The notes beneath the pieces are model-generated. The model made no database searches. It saw only the letters and a list, made by a program, of their open reading frames with translations, and was not told where the DNA came from. Positions 1 through 8,919 of a stretch of DNA of 64,000 nucleotides are shown here, in pieces. Every line of letters starts with the position of its first letter. Position 1 is the first letter of the stretch. Location: the NCBI RefSeq assembly GCF_002903165.1, contig NZ_PPSK01000001.1, forward strand, positions 124,001 through 188,000, read 5' to 3'. A program made the translations under genes and the position numbers. This DNA is from Halopseudomonas oceani (GTDB lineage Bacteria > Pseudomonadota > Gammaproteobacteria > Pseudomonadales > Pseudomonadaceae).

Positions 1-139
1 GCGACCCCGTCGCCCAGTAGCGAACGCCTGGAATACGTGGTGTGCTCGCGCGACCCAGCAACAGAAGCATGATGCCTATCACGCCGGTCAGCAGGCAGGC
101 CAGCATAAGCAGGGTTTTGGGGTCGTAGGCGGGTGTCAC
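1..139 (-). CDS. N-terminal part of a leftward membrane protein, possibly a GGDEF protein
   Basis: Reading the minus strand from a GTG at 139 gives an open frame that runs off the left edge. It begins VTPAYDPKTLLMLACLL and continues GVIGIMLLLLGRAS, a short polar start followed by one clear membrane segment. An in-frame stop lies 12 codons upstream of the GTG and there is no ATG between, so GTG is the probable start; no good ribosome site is visible. The pattern YDPxTLL, hydrophobic helix, then a short basic stretch resembles the N-terminus of multi-spanning Pseudomonas diguanylate cyclases, but only 46 residues are visible, so that is inference. Confidence 0.5.
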   Translation of the reverse strand, partial: MTPAYDPKTLLMLACLLTGVIGIMLLLLGRASTPRIPGVRYWATGS

Positions 140-359
140 GTCGATCGGTTCTGCGTCGTCAAATGCATCTCTTCATTATGAACGTTATAGGCAGGCTGCT
201 GGCGCCACAAGTTTTGCCAATGATGACCAGATCGCGTGCGCCGCAGATGCTGTCAGTAGATCGGGCAGCACTGGCTACGAGACCTCACGTTCACCGAAGC
301 GAGCGGGCTGGACTACTCTATCCATAAGGTGCGCCCCCCCGAAAAGGATAAGAACACGC

Positions 360-2231
360 TTGGCACGCTCCCCGATACACCGCCTCTCTCGTTACTACCG
401 AACCCTGATGCTGCTGGGGTCGTTCATATTTCTGAGCATCGTTGGCCTGACAGTCTGGGTCGGCTGGAAGCAGGAGGAAGCCGTCGAAATAGCCATCGCC
501 CAACAGCGGGTAGACGAAACGGCCATACGCCTGCAGGCCATGATCAAGGCCGCCAACGACACCGTCTCGCAGGCTGTGAGCTGGGCAAACACGTTCCCCC
601 AGCACGCACCCTATCCGGGCAGTGCCGGATTGCGCCGTTCGGTGGAGCAGGCCATCCGGCAGTCCGAGCAGGGCACGTTCACCCTAGATCAGCGTGGCAA
701 TCTGCCGGCGCAGGAGCGCTTGGGGCAGCTAATTGGCTTGAATTCAGTGCAGCAGGTAGACGCCTCTCACGGTGTGTCGCATCTGGACCTGGCGATATCG
801 TTGCTCGACCGCATGGGCAGTAGCCAGGCCACCTCGCCCTTTCTGCGCTGGACCTATTTCTTTTCCGCCAGTGAGGACTTACTAGCGCTGACTCCGTGGG
901 CATCCAGTGCTGAGATGCTGGGCGAATCGCCCGATATCCCGACCTTTCTGCACAGCTCATGGCAGAATTACGACCTTACCAGAATGGCCCTGCCTGCCAA
1001 CAACCCACAGCGCCAGGCGTTCTGGACTCCCGCCTACCTGGATCAGGTCGGTGCTGGCCTGATGGTCTCCCATGCGCAGCCGGTCTACTGGGGTGATGAT
1101 TTCGTTGGGGTCGTCGCAGTCGATGTACTGCTCAACTTCCTACATGAGGAACTACGCAACTTCCCCGATCAGGATGGCACGCTGCTGGTCGCCAACGCCT
1201 ACGACCAGGTGCTGGCGAGGCGCGACCAAACCATCCAAAGCCATTCCGAGATCACGTCACTGAGCACGCTGCTGCCCATGTTGTCGGACACGCCAGACGG
1301 GGTAAAGCAGCTCGGCGGCTCAGTCCAGCATGACAATCTGATGCTGGTGGACCAGTTGAATAACCCCCACTGGACTGTGCTTTTTCTCCTGCCACGCAAC
1401 GCGATCACCGAAAGGGTAGTCGCGTCGTTCATGCCACAGCTGCTGCTAGCGCTAATCCTGGTGATTGGCGGCGCACTGGCCAACATCGTCCTTTGGCGCA
1501 GGTTTGTAGCGCCAACCATCAGTGTGGCCGAATACGTAGCCAAAACCGCGGATAATACTCCGCCCGATCCTCCCGAGGTGCCGCCGCTCTGGCGCCCGTG
1601 GGTTGCAGGCATGGTGCAAGCCTTTGTCGAACGTCGGCGGCTGTTCAACGACCTGGCGCAGGCCAACGCTGAGCTGGAGCTCAAGGTTGCCCAGCGCACA
1701 CAGGAACTGATGGTCGCCAACAAGCAGCTAACCGCGCAGGCCAGCACCGACCCGCTTACCGGCGCCTATAACCGCCGCTACCTGTTTGAGCTACTGAGCG
1801 CAGAATACGCCAGAGCCCGGCGTAGCGCGGCAGCCATCTCAGTACTGCTGATCGACCTGGACCACTTCAAACGCGTCAACGACAACTACGGCCACGACGC
1901 CGGAGATGCAGTCCTGCGTGAGTTTGTGGAACGGGCGCGAAATAGCGTACGCAGTTCGGACCGTATCTGCCGCTACGGCGGCGAGGAGTTCGTGGTATTG
2001 CTACCAGACTGTGAGGCAGAAGGCGCTATGGTTCTCGCTGAGCGCCTACGCCTCAGCGTAGCTGCCACTCCAATTCAGCACGCAGGCCACACTATCTTGG
2101 TCACCGTCAGCATTGGCGTTGCCATGCTCAGCTCGACTGATACCGAGCAAAGCCTGCTCAAACGCGCGGACCAGGCGCTCTATCGCGCCAAAAATGACGG
2201 CCGTAACCGGTCCGTGCTGGACATGGACTGA
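360..2231 (+). CDS. Membrane diguanylate cyclase with periplasmic CACHE-type sensor
   Basis: Predicted to make cyclic di-GMP from two GTP in response to a periplasmic signal. Residues 16-36 form a membrane segment, followed by a periplasmic region of about 320 residues with a CACHE-like strand pattern (YWGDDFVGVVAVDVLL), a second membrane segment near 358-378, a short coiled-coil linker and a GGDEF domain from about 462. The active-site motif is GGEEF at 540-544, an accepted active variant, and an inhibitory I-site RSSD sits at 531-534, five residues before it, so product feedback is likely. The start is a TTG preceded by AAGGAT; an in-frame ATG at 408 lies inside the first helix. Separate from its neighbours; the ligand is unknown. 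Confidence 0.85.
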   Translation: MARSPIHRLSRYYRTLMLLGSFIFLSIVGLTVWVGWKQEEAVEIAIAQQRVDETAIRLQAMIKAANDTVSQAVSWANTFPQHAPYPGSAGLRRSVEQAIRQSEQGTFTLDQRGNLPAQERLGQLIGLNSVQQVDASHGVSHLDLAISLLDRMGSSQATSPFLRWTYFFSASEDLLALTPWASSAEMLGESPDIPTFLHSSWQNYDLTRMALPANNPQRQAFWTPAYLDQVGAGLMVSHAQPVYWGDDFVGVVAVDVLLNFLHEELRNFPDQDGTLLVANAYDQVLARRDQTIQSHSEITSLSTLLPMLSDTPDGVKQLGGSVQHDNLMLVDQLNNPHWTVLFLLPRNAITERVVASFMPQLLLALILVIGGALANIVLWRRFVAPTISVAEYVAKTADNTPPDPPEVPPLWRPWVAGMVQAFVERRRLFNDLAQANAELELKVAQRTQELMVANKQLTAQASTDPLTGAYNRRYLFELLSAEYARARRSAAAISVLLIDLDHFKRVNDNYGHDAGDAVLREFVERARNSVRSSDRICRYGGEEFVVLLPDCEAEGAMVLAERLRLSVAATPIQHAGHTILVTVSIGVAMLSSTDTEQSLLKRADQALYRAKNDGRNRSVLDMD

Positions 2232-2364
2232 GCAACCAACCCAGCCGTGCGCTGTGACGTATTCGACAGGTCGAGCCGGCAACTGGTTGATCGTAACCTG
2301 AGTGTCATCTGTCTGTCGCACTCTGGCAGCCCTGCACCCCGCTGTCAGATGAATGAGGTCCATC

Positions 2365-3684
2365 ATGCACTCGGTTCGTCGCCGTCTTCACCACCTGTGG
2401 CTCTCGCTTGCCCTGCTGCCCGGTCTGGTCAGCGCCCACGCACTGGAGATTCACGGCTCCAATACCATCGGCGCGGCTCTGGCGCCGATGCTGATGACCG
2501 GTTTTCTGCAGCAGTTGACCGGCAATACCGTCAGCGCCCAGCCGACCGGGGTAGCCAACGAGACGATTCTGTCCACCACCCATGACGGCAAGCCACTGAC
2601 GGTGCTGGTCGCAGCGCACGGCTCCAGCACCGGGTTTACCGCACTGGCAGCCAACCAGGCGGACATCTGGGCCGCTTCACGACGGGTCAAGGACAGCGAA
2701 AGCGCCGCCATGTCGGCGCGCGCCGACATGACTAGCCCCGCCAGTGAACACGTGATTGCGATTGACGGACTGGCGATTCTGGTACACCCGTCCAACCCGG
2801 TTGAGCGGCTGGACATCGATACCCTAGCGCGCATTTTTGCTGGCGAAATTAGCAACTGGGCAGCCGTTGGTGGCCCGGATCGACCGATTCATATCTATGC
2901 CCGCGACGAACAGTCGGGCACCTGGGATACCTTCAAGGAGCTGGTACTGGCCGGCCGCTACAGCCTGACCTCGAGCGCACGCCGTTACGAGTCAAACGAT
3001 GCCTTGTCGAGCGATGTGAGCAGCGATCCCTCCGGCATCGGCTTTGCCGGTTTTGCCTCGGCCGGTAACAGCAAGCTGGTGGCGATTGCCGACGGCACTG
3101 CACCGGCGCTCAAGCCAAGCAAGCTGTCGGTCGCCACCGAAGACTATCCGCTGGCCCGTCGGCTATACCTGTATACCGCCGCAGACACCGGCAAGCCGCT
3201 GGCCCAGCAGTTCATCGAATATGTTCAGAGCCAGGCCGGGCAGGCGATTGTGGCCGAGTCCGGATTCTTCTCGCAGACGCCCTTTGCAGTCGATCTGCCG
3301 CCGGATGCCAGTGTGCCCGATACCTTCAAGCGGCTGACCCAGCACTACCAGCGCCTGTCGGTGAACCTGCGCTTTGCCGAGGGACACACCCAGCTGGATA
3401 ACAAGGCCCTGCGCGACCTGCAGCGCGTCCAGCAATACCTCGCCGACACCGGCAGAACCGGCCGAGACCTGATGCTGATCGGTTTTGCTGACCAGCAGAA
3501 CCACGAGCTGCGCGCGCAAATGATCTCTGAGTTGCGAGCCCTGTCTGCGGCCAAGGCCCTGCGGGAAATGGATGTGCAAGTGCAAGGCTATGTGGGGTAT
3601 GGGCACTACATGCCGGTGGGCTCGGCAGGCGGGGAAAGTGGTGCGCGACGCAATGGGCGGGTTGAGCTGTGGGTGCGGCGGTAA
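2365..3684 (+). CDS. PstS-like periplasmic binding protein fused to OmpA-like domain
   Basis: 439 residues with a signal peptide (residues 1-25, ending near VSAHA). Residues 27 to about 310 match the phosphate-binding PstS/PBP-like fold: HGSNTIG at the start, DGLAILVHPSNP in the middle, and DEQSGTWDTF, the anion-binding loop of that family. From about 320 the protein becomes an OmpA/MotB-type peptidoglycan-associated domain (FAEGHTQLDNKALRDL near its start, ARRNGRVELWV at its end). No pst permease genes are nearby, so it probably does not feed a standard ABC importer; tethering to the wall while sensing or storing an anion is inference. I chose ATG 2365 over 2353 because GAGG lies six bases before it. 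Confidence 0.8.
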   Translation: MHSVRRRLHHLWLSLALLPGLVSAHALEIHGSNTIGAALAPMLMTGFLQQLTGNTVSAQPTGVANETILSTTHDGKPLTVLVAAHGSSTGFTALAANQADIWAASRRVKDSESAAMSARADMTSPASEHVIAIDGLAILVHPSNPVERLDIDTLARIFAGEISNWAAVGGPDRPIHIYARDEQSGTWDTFKELVLAGRYSLTSSARRYESNDALSSDVSSDPSGIGFAGFASAGNSKLVAIADGTAPALKPSKLSVATEDYPLARRLYLYTAADTGKPLAQQFIEYVQSQAGQAIVAESGFFSQTPFAVDLPPDASVPDTFKRLTQHYQRLSVNLRFAEGHTQLDNKALRDLQRVQQYLADTGRTGRDLMLIGFADQQNHELRAQMISELRALSAAKALREMDVQVQGYVGYGHYMPVGSAGGESGARRNGRVELWVRR

Positions 3685-3709
3685 GACGCTGCCCCCTGCC
3701 CGGTGCAGC

Positions 3710-3736
3710 TGGATTCCCGCCGGCGCGGGAATGACG
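3710..3736. repeat. GC-rich palindromic repeat, copy A of an inverted pair
   Basis: A 27-bp imperfect palindrome containing TTCCCGCCGGCGCGGGAA and ending ATGACG, 25 bp after the stop of the PstS/OmpA gene. It is the reverse complement, with few differences, of the element at 3886-3913. The form matches the common dispersed CGTCATTCCCGCG-type repeat seen between genes in many proteobacteria. It may also fold as a transcript-end hairpin. Confidence 0.6.
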
Positions 3737-3885
3737 GCTGGGGCGCCTGACATAGGTGCCACGAAACCGCTTGATGCGGAAGCGTCGCCAAACGTGCGTA
3801 TACATCGCCTCCACCGGGAAGGTCGAGCGGGCCATCCCGGGCAACGCATAAGGCTGCCGTTATAGCACCAGGCCTGCCCACTCCT

Positions 3886-3913
3886 CGTCATCCCCGCGCA
3901 GGCGGGGACCCAG
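3886..3913. repeat. GC-rich palindromic repeat, copy B of an inverted pair
   Basis: CGTCATCCCCGCGCAGGCGG and following bases form the partner of the 3710-3736 element in opposite orientation, with about 150 bp between them. The core stem is CCCCGC/GCGGGG. It sits 29 bp beyond the trmB stop, between two convergent genes, so both genes could use the pair as a 3' end structure. Apart from this pair the 3685-3942 gap holds nothing I can support. Confidence 0.6.
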
Positions 3914-3942
3914 TCAGGCGAAGGTCGCGGGCAACCGTGGGC

Positions 3943-4674
3943 TCAGTCGACCCGCTCGAACTTGAGATCCCAGACGCCGTGGCCCAGACGCTCTCCGCGC
4001 CGCTCGAACTTGGTCACCGGGCGCTCTTCCGGGCGCGGTACGTAACCGGCATCACCGGCCTGGTTACGATAACCGGGGGCGGCACTCATCACTTCAAGCA
4101 TGTGCTCGGCGTAGTGCTCCCAGTCGGTGGCCATGTGGAACACGCCCCCAACTTTCAGCTTGCGACGCACCTGCTCGGCAAAGGCCGGCTGCACAATGCG
4201 GCGCTTGTTGTGCTTCTTCTTGTGCCAGGGGTCCGGGAAGAACAGCAACAGACGATCCAGGCTGCCGTCCGGAATGCAGCGGTTGAGCACTTCGATCGCA
4301 TCGCAATCAAATACCCGCACGTTGCTCAGGCCGCTGGTCAGCAGACCGTTGAGCAGCGCTCCGACGCCAGGGCGGTGCACCTCAATACCAATAAAATCCT
4401 GCTCGGGCGCGGCCGCTGCCATTTCCAGCAGCGAGTGGCCCATGCCAAAGCCGATCTCCAGCGTGCGCGGCGCACTGCGACCAAACAGGGCATCCAGATC
4501 GAGCATGCCCTGGTCCAGTGTCAGGCCGAAACGCGGCCAGCCCTGATCAATCCCCTTCTGCTGACCTTCGGTCATGCGGCCGGCACGCATGACGAAACTG
4601 CGAATGGCACGACGCGGAGGGCTATCGGGGTTCGGGGTGTCTGCGCTTTCGGGCAGTTCAGGAGTATCAGACAT
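3943..4674 (-). CDS. trmB: tRNA (guanine-46-N7)-methyltransferase TrmB
   Basis: SAM-dependent enzyme that makes m7G46 in the tRNA variable loop. The 243-residue length is typical. [15 protein letters not shown] is the SAM-binding motif, [15 protein letters not shown] is the family signature, and [10 protein letters not shown] and a C-terminal [10 protein letters not shown] follow as expected. The first 25 residues are an acidic, proline-rich extension common in pseudomonads. It is the third gene of a leftward thiS-thiG-trmB order, 66 bp after thiG. Confidence 0.96.
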   Translation of the reverse strand: MSDTPELPESADTPNPDSPPRRAIRSFVMRAGRMTEGQQKGIDQGWPRFGLTLDQGMLDLDALFGRSAPRTLEIGFGMGHSLLEMAAAAPEQDFIGIEVHRPGVGALLNGLLTSGLSNVRVFDCDAIEVLNRCIPDGSLDRLLLFFPDPWHKKKHNKRRIVQPAFAEQVRRKLKVGGVFHMATDWEHYAEHMLEVMSAAPGYRNQAGDAGYVPRPEERPVTKFERRGERLGHGVWDLKFERVD

Positions 4675-4740
4675 GGGCAGCTCGGTAATGATTCGAATGA
4701 GACGGCGCCCCGCGGGGCGCCTGACAGAAGGATAGCCTGC

Positions 4741-5532
4741 TCAGCGCAGGGTGCCGTCCAGCGGCGATGAGGCCGAGGCGTACAGCTTGCGCGGCATGCG
4801 ACCAGCCAGATAGGCAGCGCGACCGGCCACCACAGCGTGGTGCATGGCCTGAGCCATCAGCACCGGCTGATCGGCGTGGGCAATCGCACTGTTCATCAGC
4901 ACACCGGCGCAGCCCAGCTCCATCGCGATGGTCGCGTCGGAGGCGGTACCAACCCCAGCATCCACCAGCACCGGCACGGTGGCTTCTTCCAGAATGATGC
5001 GCAGGTTCCAGGGGTTGCAGATGCCCATGCCGGAGCCGATCAGGCCGGCCAGCGGCATGACCGCAACGCAGCCCATGGCCGCCAGCTCGCGGGCGATGAT
5101 CGGGTCATCGCTGGTGTAGACCATGACGTCGAAGCCGTCCTTGATCAGCACCTCGGCCGCCTTGAGGGTTTCCACCACGTTCGGGAACAGGGTCTTCTGG
5201 TCGGCCAGCACTTCCAACTTGACCAGCTTGTGGCCATCAAGCAGCTCACGGGCCAGCCGGCAGGTGCGCACCGCCTCTTCAGCGGTATAGCAACCAGCGG
5301 TGTTCGGCAGGATGGTGTAGCGATCCGGCGGTACAACATCCAGCAGGTTGGGCTCGTCCGGATTCTGGCCGATGTTGGTGCGGCGAATGGCAACGGTCAC
5401 GATCTCGGCGCCCGAGGCTTCGATCGCGCGGCCGGTCTCGTCCAGGTCCTTGTACTTGCCAGTGCCGACCAGCAGACGTGAACGGTAGCGAACGCCAGCG
5501 ATTTCCAGCGCATCCTGGGTCATATCAGTCAT
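4741..5532 (-). CDS. thiG: Thiazole synthase ThiG
   Basis: Condenses deoxyxylulose 5-phosphate, dehydroglycine and the sulfur carried on ThiS thiocarboxylate into the thiazole phosphate of thiamin. The 263 residues form a TIM barrel with GTGKYKD near the N-terminus, KLEVLAD (containing the Schiff-base lysine of the family), [19 protein letters not shown] and the C-terminal phosphate-binding [10 protein letters not shown]. It lies 24 bp downstream of thiS and is almost certainly co-transcribed with it; the protein partner is therefore encoded next door. Confidence 0.97.
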   Translation of the reverse strand: MTDMTQDALEIAGVRYRSRLLVGTGKYKDLDETGRAIEASGAEIVTVAIRRTNIGQNPDEPNLLDVVPPDRYTILPNTAGCYTAEEAVRTCRLARELLDGHKLVKLEVLADQKTLFPNVVETLKAAEVLIKDGFDVMVYTSDDPIIARELAAMGCVAVMPLAGLIGSGMGICNPWNLRIILEEATVPVLVDAGVGTASDATIAMELGCAGVLMNSAIAHADQPVLMAQAMHHAVVAGRAAYLAGRMPRKLYASASSPLDGTLR

Positions 5533-5556
5533 CAGGTTCTCCAGCGAAGGGTTGGG

Positions 5557-5757
5557 TTAGCCGCCACCGATGGCATGCACGATCTCCACCCGATCCCCTT
5601 CGGCCAGACGGGTTTCGGCGTGCTGACTACGCGGCACGATATCGAGGTTCAGCTCAACCGCCAGACGCTTGCCGGTCAGCCCCAGACGGGCGATCAGCTC
5701 AGTCAGGGTAAGCGGCTGGTCGAGGTGATAGGGCTCACCGTTCAAATGAATATGCAT
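5557..5757 (-). CDS. thiS: Sulfur-carrier protein ThiS
   Basis: 66-residue ubiquitin-like protein that carries sulfur as a C-terminal thiocarboxylate for thiazole formation by ThiG. The required diglycine end is present (VEIVHAIGGG), and the LNGEPYHLDQPLTLTELI start fits the beta-grasp fold. It is first in the leftward thiS-thiG-trmB unit. No TPP riboswitch is evident in the 112 bp between it and the DUF423 gene, unlike thiC-type loci. Confidence 0.95.
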   Translation of the reverse strand: MHIHLNGEPYHLDQPLTLTELIARLGLTGKRLAVELNLDIVPRSQHAETRLAEGDRVEIVHAIGGG

Positions 5758-5822
5758 GGGCGGCTCGGCAACGACGGATGGAGATAATAGGGCAGCTCAG
5801 CGCGGTCAATGTTGACCGGCGA

Positions 5823-5846
5823 CAAGGGCGCTATGATAACGCCCTT
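5823..5846. terminator. Possible weak hairpin between DUF423 gene and thiS
   Basis: AAGGGCG and CGCCCTT pair across a 9-base loop (CTATGATAA). There is no long T-run on either side, so termination of the leftward DUF423 transcript before thiS is only a possibility. Confidence 0.3.
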
Positions 5847-5869
5847 TGCCACCCGCTGACCACGGCGGA

Positions 5870-6244
5870 TCAGAGCGTGCGCCAGACCGCTAGCCCCAGA
5901 CACAGCCAGGCCACCAGCCAGAGCACGCCGCCGAGCGGAGTAATCATGCCCAGCTTGCCGATGCCGCTGAGCGTCAGCAGATAGAGACTGCCGGAAAACA
6001 GCACGATACCCAGCGCAAAGAGCACACCAGTGGCTTTGAGCAAAGTGCTGTCCGGGCTGCGAAGCAGCAGCAGCGCCACCCCAATCAGCGCCATGGTGTG
6101 CCACAGCTGATAGCTCACGCCGGTCTGAAATACATTCAGCATGTTCTCGGACAGTTTGCCGCGCAGCCCGTGGGCAGCAAACGCGCCCAGTGCTACGCCG
6201 GTGAAACCACTCAGTGATGCCAGTAACAGCAGCCATTTGGCCAT
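5870..6244 (-). CDS. DUF423 family small inner-membrane protein
   Basis: 124 residues in four hydrophobic segments, with the family features FxGVALGAFAAHGL near residue 15-30, ENMLNVFQTGVSYQLWHTMALI, a middle FSGSLYLL and a C-terminal TPLGGVLWLVAWL. This is the YgdD/YwdK-type DUF423 family, whose biochemical role is unknown. It is read away from mtgA; the 50-bp gap between the two start codons must hold both promoters. Confidence 0.9.
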   Translation of the reverse strand: MAKWLLLLASLSGFTGVALGAFAAHGLRGKLSENMLNVFQTGVSYQLWHTMALIGVALLLLRSPDSTLLKATGVLFALGIVLFSGSLYLLTLSGIGKLGMITPLGGVLWLVAWLCLGLAVWRTL

Positions 6245-6294
6245 GCTTTGCCCCCTCGGTTTATACTCCGGACCAAATCACTGGCCGGACTCCC

Positions 6295-7047
6295 ATGTTC
6301 AAACTCATATTGCGCAAGACCGCCAAGTGGCTCCTGATTGTCGCCCTGCTCAGCCTGCTGCCCGTGCTGGTGTTACGCTGGGTGCCTGCGCCAGGCTCGA
6401 TGCTGATGGTCGAACGCTGGATCAGCCAGCGTGACGACGCCGACTACCGCCGCCAGTATCAATGGCGACCGTACGAGCAGATCCCCGACAGCATGAAAAT
6501 GGCGGTGATCGCCGCAGAAGACCAGCGCTTTGCCGACCACTACGGCTTTGACCTCAAGGCCATTCGCGCCGCCGTCGAACATAACATGCAGGGCGGCAAT
6601 CTGCGCGGCGCCAGCACCATCAGCCAGCAGGTAGCGAAGAACCTGTTCCTCTGGTCAGGCCGCAGCTATCTGCGCAAGGGGCTGGAGGTCTGGTTTACCG
6701 CCGGCATTGAACTGCTCTGGCCCAAACAGCGGATTCTGGAGATGTACCTGAATATCGCCGAGTGGGACAAGGGCGTCTACGGCGTAGAAGCCGCGTCACG
6801 CCACCACTTTGGAATCGGCGCCAGCTATCTGTCCAGCCAGCAGGCCGCGCAACTGGCTGCGGTGCTGCCCAGCCCGCTCAACTGGGACGCGGCCAGCCCG
6901 CCGCCCCACGCCCTGCGCCGCGCCAACTGGATTCAGCGCCAGAGCAGACAGTTGGGCGGGCGCCACTATCTGGATCGGCTGGAAGCAGGCAAGCCGTTGC
7001 CGAACTGGCTGACCGTGCGCTACTGGCGCAATCGACTGGATATTTGA
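6295..7047 (+). CDS. mtgA: Monofunctional peptidoglycan glycosyltransferase MtgA
   Basis: Polymerises lipid II into glycan strands at the periplasmic face. 250 residues with one N-terminal membrane helix (about 12-28) and a GT51 domain: AAEDQRFADHYGFD contains the catalytic glutamate, GASTISQQVAKNLFL and KQRILEMYLNIAEW are the other hallmark motifs, and GVYGVEAASRHHFG closes the domain. There is no transpeptidase domain, which separates it from PBP1-type enzymes. The start at 6295 gives the usual length; an upstream in-frame start would lie inside the promoter region. A TATACT box at 6262-6267 could be its -10. Confidence 0.95.
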   Translation: MFKLILRKTAKWLLIVALLSLLPVLVLRWVPAPGSMLMVERWISQRDDADYRRQYQWRPYEQIPDSMKMAVIAAEDQRFADHYGFDLKAIRAAVEHNMQGGNLRGASTISQQVAKNLFLWSGRSYLRKGLEVWFTAGIELLWPKQRILEMYLNIAEWDKGVYGVEAASRHHFGIGASYLSSQQAAQLAAVLPSPLNWDAASPPPHALRRANWIQRQSRQLGGRHYLDRLEAGKPLPNWLTVRYWRNRLDI

Positions 7048-7148
7048 GACGACTCGTTGAGACCGCTCGCCGAGCCTGCCTCACACCTTCCGCGAACGAT
7101 CTGGCAAGCAGAAGCGCAACGCCGCAGATGGACGCTTAAGCACCCACA

Positions 7149-7754
7149 CTACTGCTCAAGGTCGTCGCGCAGACCAAACATGATCGAATGCGCCTGCTCT
7201 TCACCAACAGCAACCACCGCGCCCACCTTCGGATAAACCCAGGCTTCCCCTTCGCTGACTGGCAAACGCAGATCCGGGTTGCCGAAGGTGCCCTGCACCT
7301 GCGCCAGCGACATCGGCTCGTTGGGGATCAGGCTCAGGCGCACGATCTTGCGGTCTTTCAGGGCATCACCGACTGCCGAGTTGATCGGCTGATCCGGCAG
7401 CTCCGGTTGCCAGGCCTGGGCCTGGACCAGACTCTCGGTCTGCTCGGGTGTCAGGCTGATCACCGCCTGCACGCGCCAGCTCAAGTCATCGCTTTCCATC
7501 GTATAGCGGCTGACCAGCAACGGCTCACCTTCAGAGCTGATCATCCAGAGGGTGCCATGCCCCAGCACCGCTCCCGCATCACCAAGGGTCAGCTGCTGCT
7601 CGTGCAGCGGCGTCAGCAGATTGGCCTGATAACGCTCCTGCCATTGCATCGGTTCGGGAGCCTCGGGCCGAGACTGCCAATAGCCAAATGCATAGAAGGC
7701 GAGAATCACCACGGTGAACAGTGTGGCCAATCGCACACCCTGACGGCGCGTCAT
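7149..7754 (-). CDS. Conserved hypothetical membrane-anchored protein
   Basis: 201 residues. An N-terminal helix (LATLFTVVILAFYAFGYW) is followed by a soluble region with no domain I recognise. The helix is preceded by MTRRQGVR and lacks a clear cleavage site, so the bulk is probably anchored in the inner membrane and periplasmic. It occupies the place between mtgA and rpoH that is held by a conserved hypothetical in P. aeruginosa. A strong terminator of rpoH lies just upstream, so it probably has its own promoter within that 80-bp gap. Confidence 0.75.
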   Translation of the reverse strand: MTRRQGVRLATLFTVVILAFYAFGYWQSRPEAPEPMQWQERYQANLLTPLHEQQLTLGDAGAVLGHGTLWMISSEGEPLLVSRYTMESDDLSWRVQAVISLTPEQTESLVQAQAWQPELPDQPINSAVGDALKDRKIVRLSLIPNEPMSLAQVQGTFGNPDLRLPVSEGEAWVYPKVGAVVAVGEEQAHSIMFGLRDDLEQ

Positions 7755-7786
7755 GCGTTACTCCTTGGTTTTATGTTTATTCCGGA

Positions 7787-7818
7787 CAAACAAAAAGGGC
7801 ATCCTGCGGATGCCCCTT
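7787..7818 (-). terminator. Rho-independent terminator of rpoH
   Basis: On the minus strand AAGGGGCATCC, loop GCA, GGATGCCCTT is followed at once by a T-rich run (TTTTTGTTTG). It starts 18 bp after the rpoH stop. Confidence 0.88.
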
Positions 7819-7835
7819 GTTCAATGCAGCAAGCG

Positions 7836-8699
7836 TCAGACTTCAACCTCGGTTTCAAGGTTCTTCTTCAGCTTGTTCATGGCGTTCTTTTCCAGCTGAC
7901 GGATACGCTCGGCCGACACCTGATACTTCGCTGCCAGCTCGTGCAGCGTGGCCTTCTCTTCGGCCAACCAGCGCTGGTAAAGAATATCGCGGCTGCGCTC
8001 GTCCAGCGCCTCCAGACCGGTCAGCAAACTGGTGCTGGCACTATCAGACCAGTCAGCCGACTCCAGCTGGGTAGCCGGGTCGTAGCGCTTGTCTTCCAGA
8101 TAATGCACCGGGGCGTAGGCCGCATCGTCGTCATCGTCCTGCGCGCCATCAAAGCCCAGATCCTGGCCGTACAGACGGCTCTCCATCTCACGGACTTCGC
8201 GCTCGGCAACGCCCAGATCAGCCGCTACTGCCTCCACTTCATCCTGTGACAGCCAAGACAGCTTCTTCTTGGCGCTGCGCAGGTTGAAGAACAACTTGCG
8301 CTGGGCCTTGGTGGTCGCCACCTTGACGATACGCCAGTTGCGCAGGATGAACTCGTGGATCTCGGCGCGAATCCAGTGCACGGCAAAGGAGACCAGGCGC
8401 ACGCCCATCTCCGGATTGAAACGTTTGACCGCCTTCATCAACCCAACGTTGCCTTCCTGCACCAGATCAGACTGAGCCAGACCGTAACCGGAGTAGCTGC
8501 GAGCGATGTGCACGACAAAACGCAGGTGAGACATGACCAGCTGACGTGCAGCTTCCAGATCTTCGTGATAGTACAGGCGATCGGTCAGCACCCGCTCCTC
8601 ATCTACACTGAGAATCGGAATGGCGCTGACGCTTTGAATGTAGGCTTCGAGATTGGCTCCCGGAGCCAAGGTATGAACAGGCTGCAATGCAGTGCTCAT
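7836..8699 (-). CDS. rpoH: Heat-shock sigma factor RpoH (sigma-32)
   Basis: Directs RNA polymerase to heat-shock promoters. 287 residues. Region 2 is intact ([57 protein letters not shown]), the RpoH box QRKLFFNL marks it as sigma-32 rather than another group, and region 4 is [13 protein letters not shown] through [17 protein letters not shown]. An acidic run DDDDDA sits in the linker. The ATG at 8699 has GGGGAG seven bases before it; an upstream in-frame TTG lacks this. Its position beside ftsX is conserved. Confidence 0.97.
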   Translation of the reverse strand: MSTALQPVHTLAPGANLEAYIQSVSAIPILSVDEERVLTDRLYYHEDLEAARQLVMSHLRFVVHIARSYSGYGLAQSDLVQEGNVGLMKAVKRFNPEMGVRLVSFAVHWIRAEIHEFILRNWRIVKVATTKAQRKLFFNLRSAKKKLSWLSQDEVEAVAADLGVAEREVREMESRLYGQDLGFDGAQDDDDDAAYAPVHYLEDKRYDPATQLESADWSDSASTSLLTGLEALDERSRDILYQRWLAEEKATLHELAAKYQVSAERIRQLEKNAMNKLKKNLETEVEV

Positions 8700-8728
8700 G
8701 TTCGAACTCCCCAAATAAGAACGGCTGA

Positions 8729-8756
8729 GTGTATCACCGCAAAATAAGACTGTGAA
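8729..8756 (-). promoter_or_regulatory. Candidate rpoH promoter
   Basis: Minus-strand TTCACA (8751-8756) and ATACAC (8729-8734) are separated by 16 bp, about 30 bp ahead of the rpoH start. It matches sigma-70 boxes only moderately. Confidence 0.35.
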
Positions 8757-8891
8757 CGTAACCTAAAGTTCAGCGTGGCGGCAAGCGTAACCAGGATGCT
8801 TCCGGCGGGCGGCCTGTAAACGGGTTATCCCGGCGTTTACTGCCACACCGCGCTCGACGGACAAACTCGCCATTAAACGCCTCGCGGTTTT

Positions 8892-8912
8892 CGCTTGAGG
8901 CTTGCGGCTTGT
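8892..8912. repeat. Short period-7 repeat (GCTTGNG units)
   Basis: Three units of a 7-base repeat (cgcttga, ggcttgc, ggcttgt), eight bases from the ftsX stop. The same units occur in longer arrays at 36.3, 41.7-41.8 and 48.4 kb. Confidence 0.5.
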
Positions 8913-8919
8913 CGCCGCC

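Noticed and set aside
133-327. 64-codon rightward frame upstream of the diguanylate cyclase
   Set aside because: It overlaps the start of the leftward membrane gene, has no ribosome site and no family resemblance.
5758-5869. TPP riboswitch ahead of thiS
   Set aside because: The gap is short and I could not identify the conserved THI-box elements.
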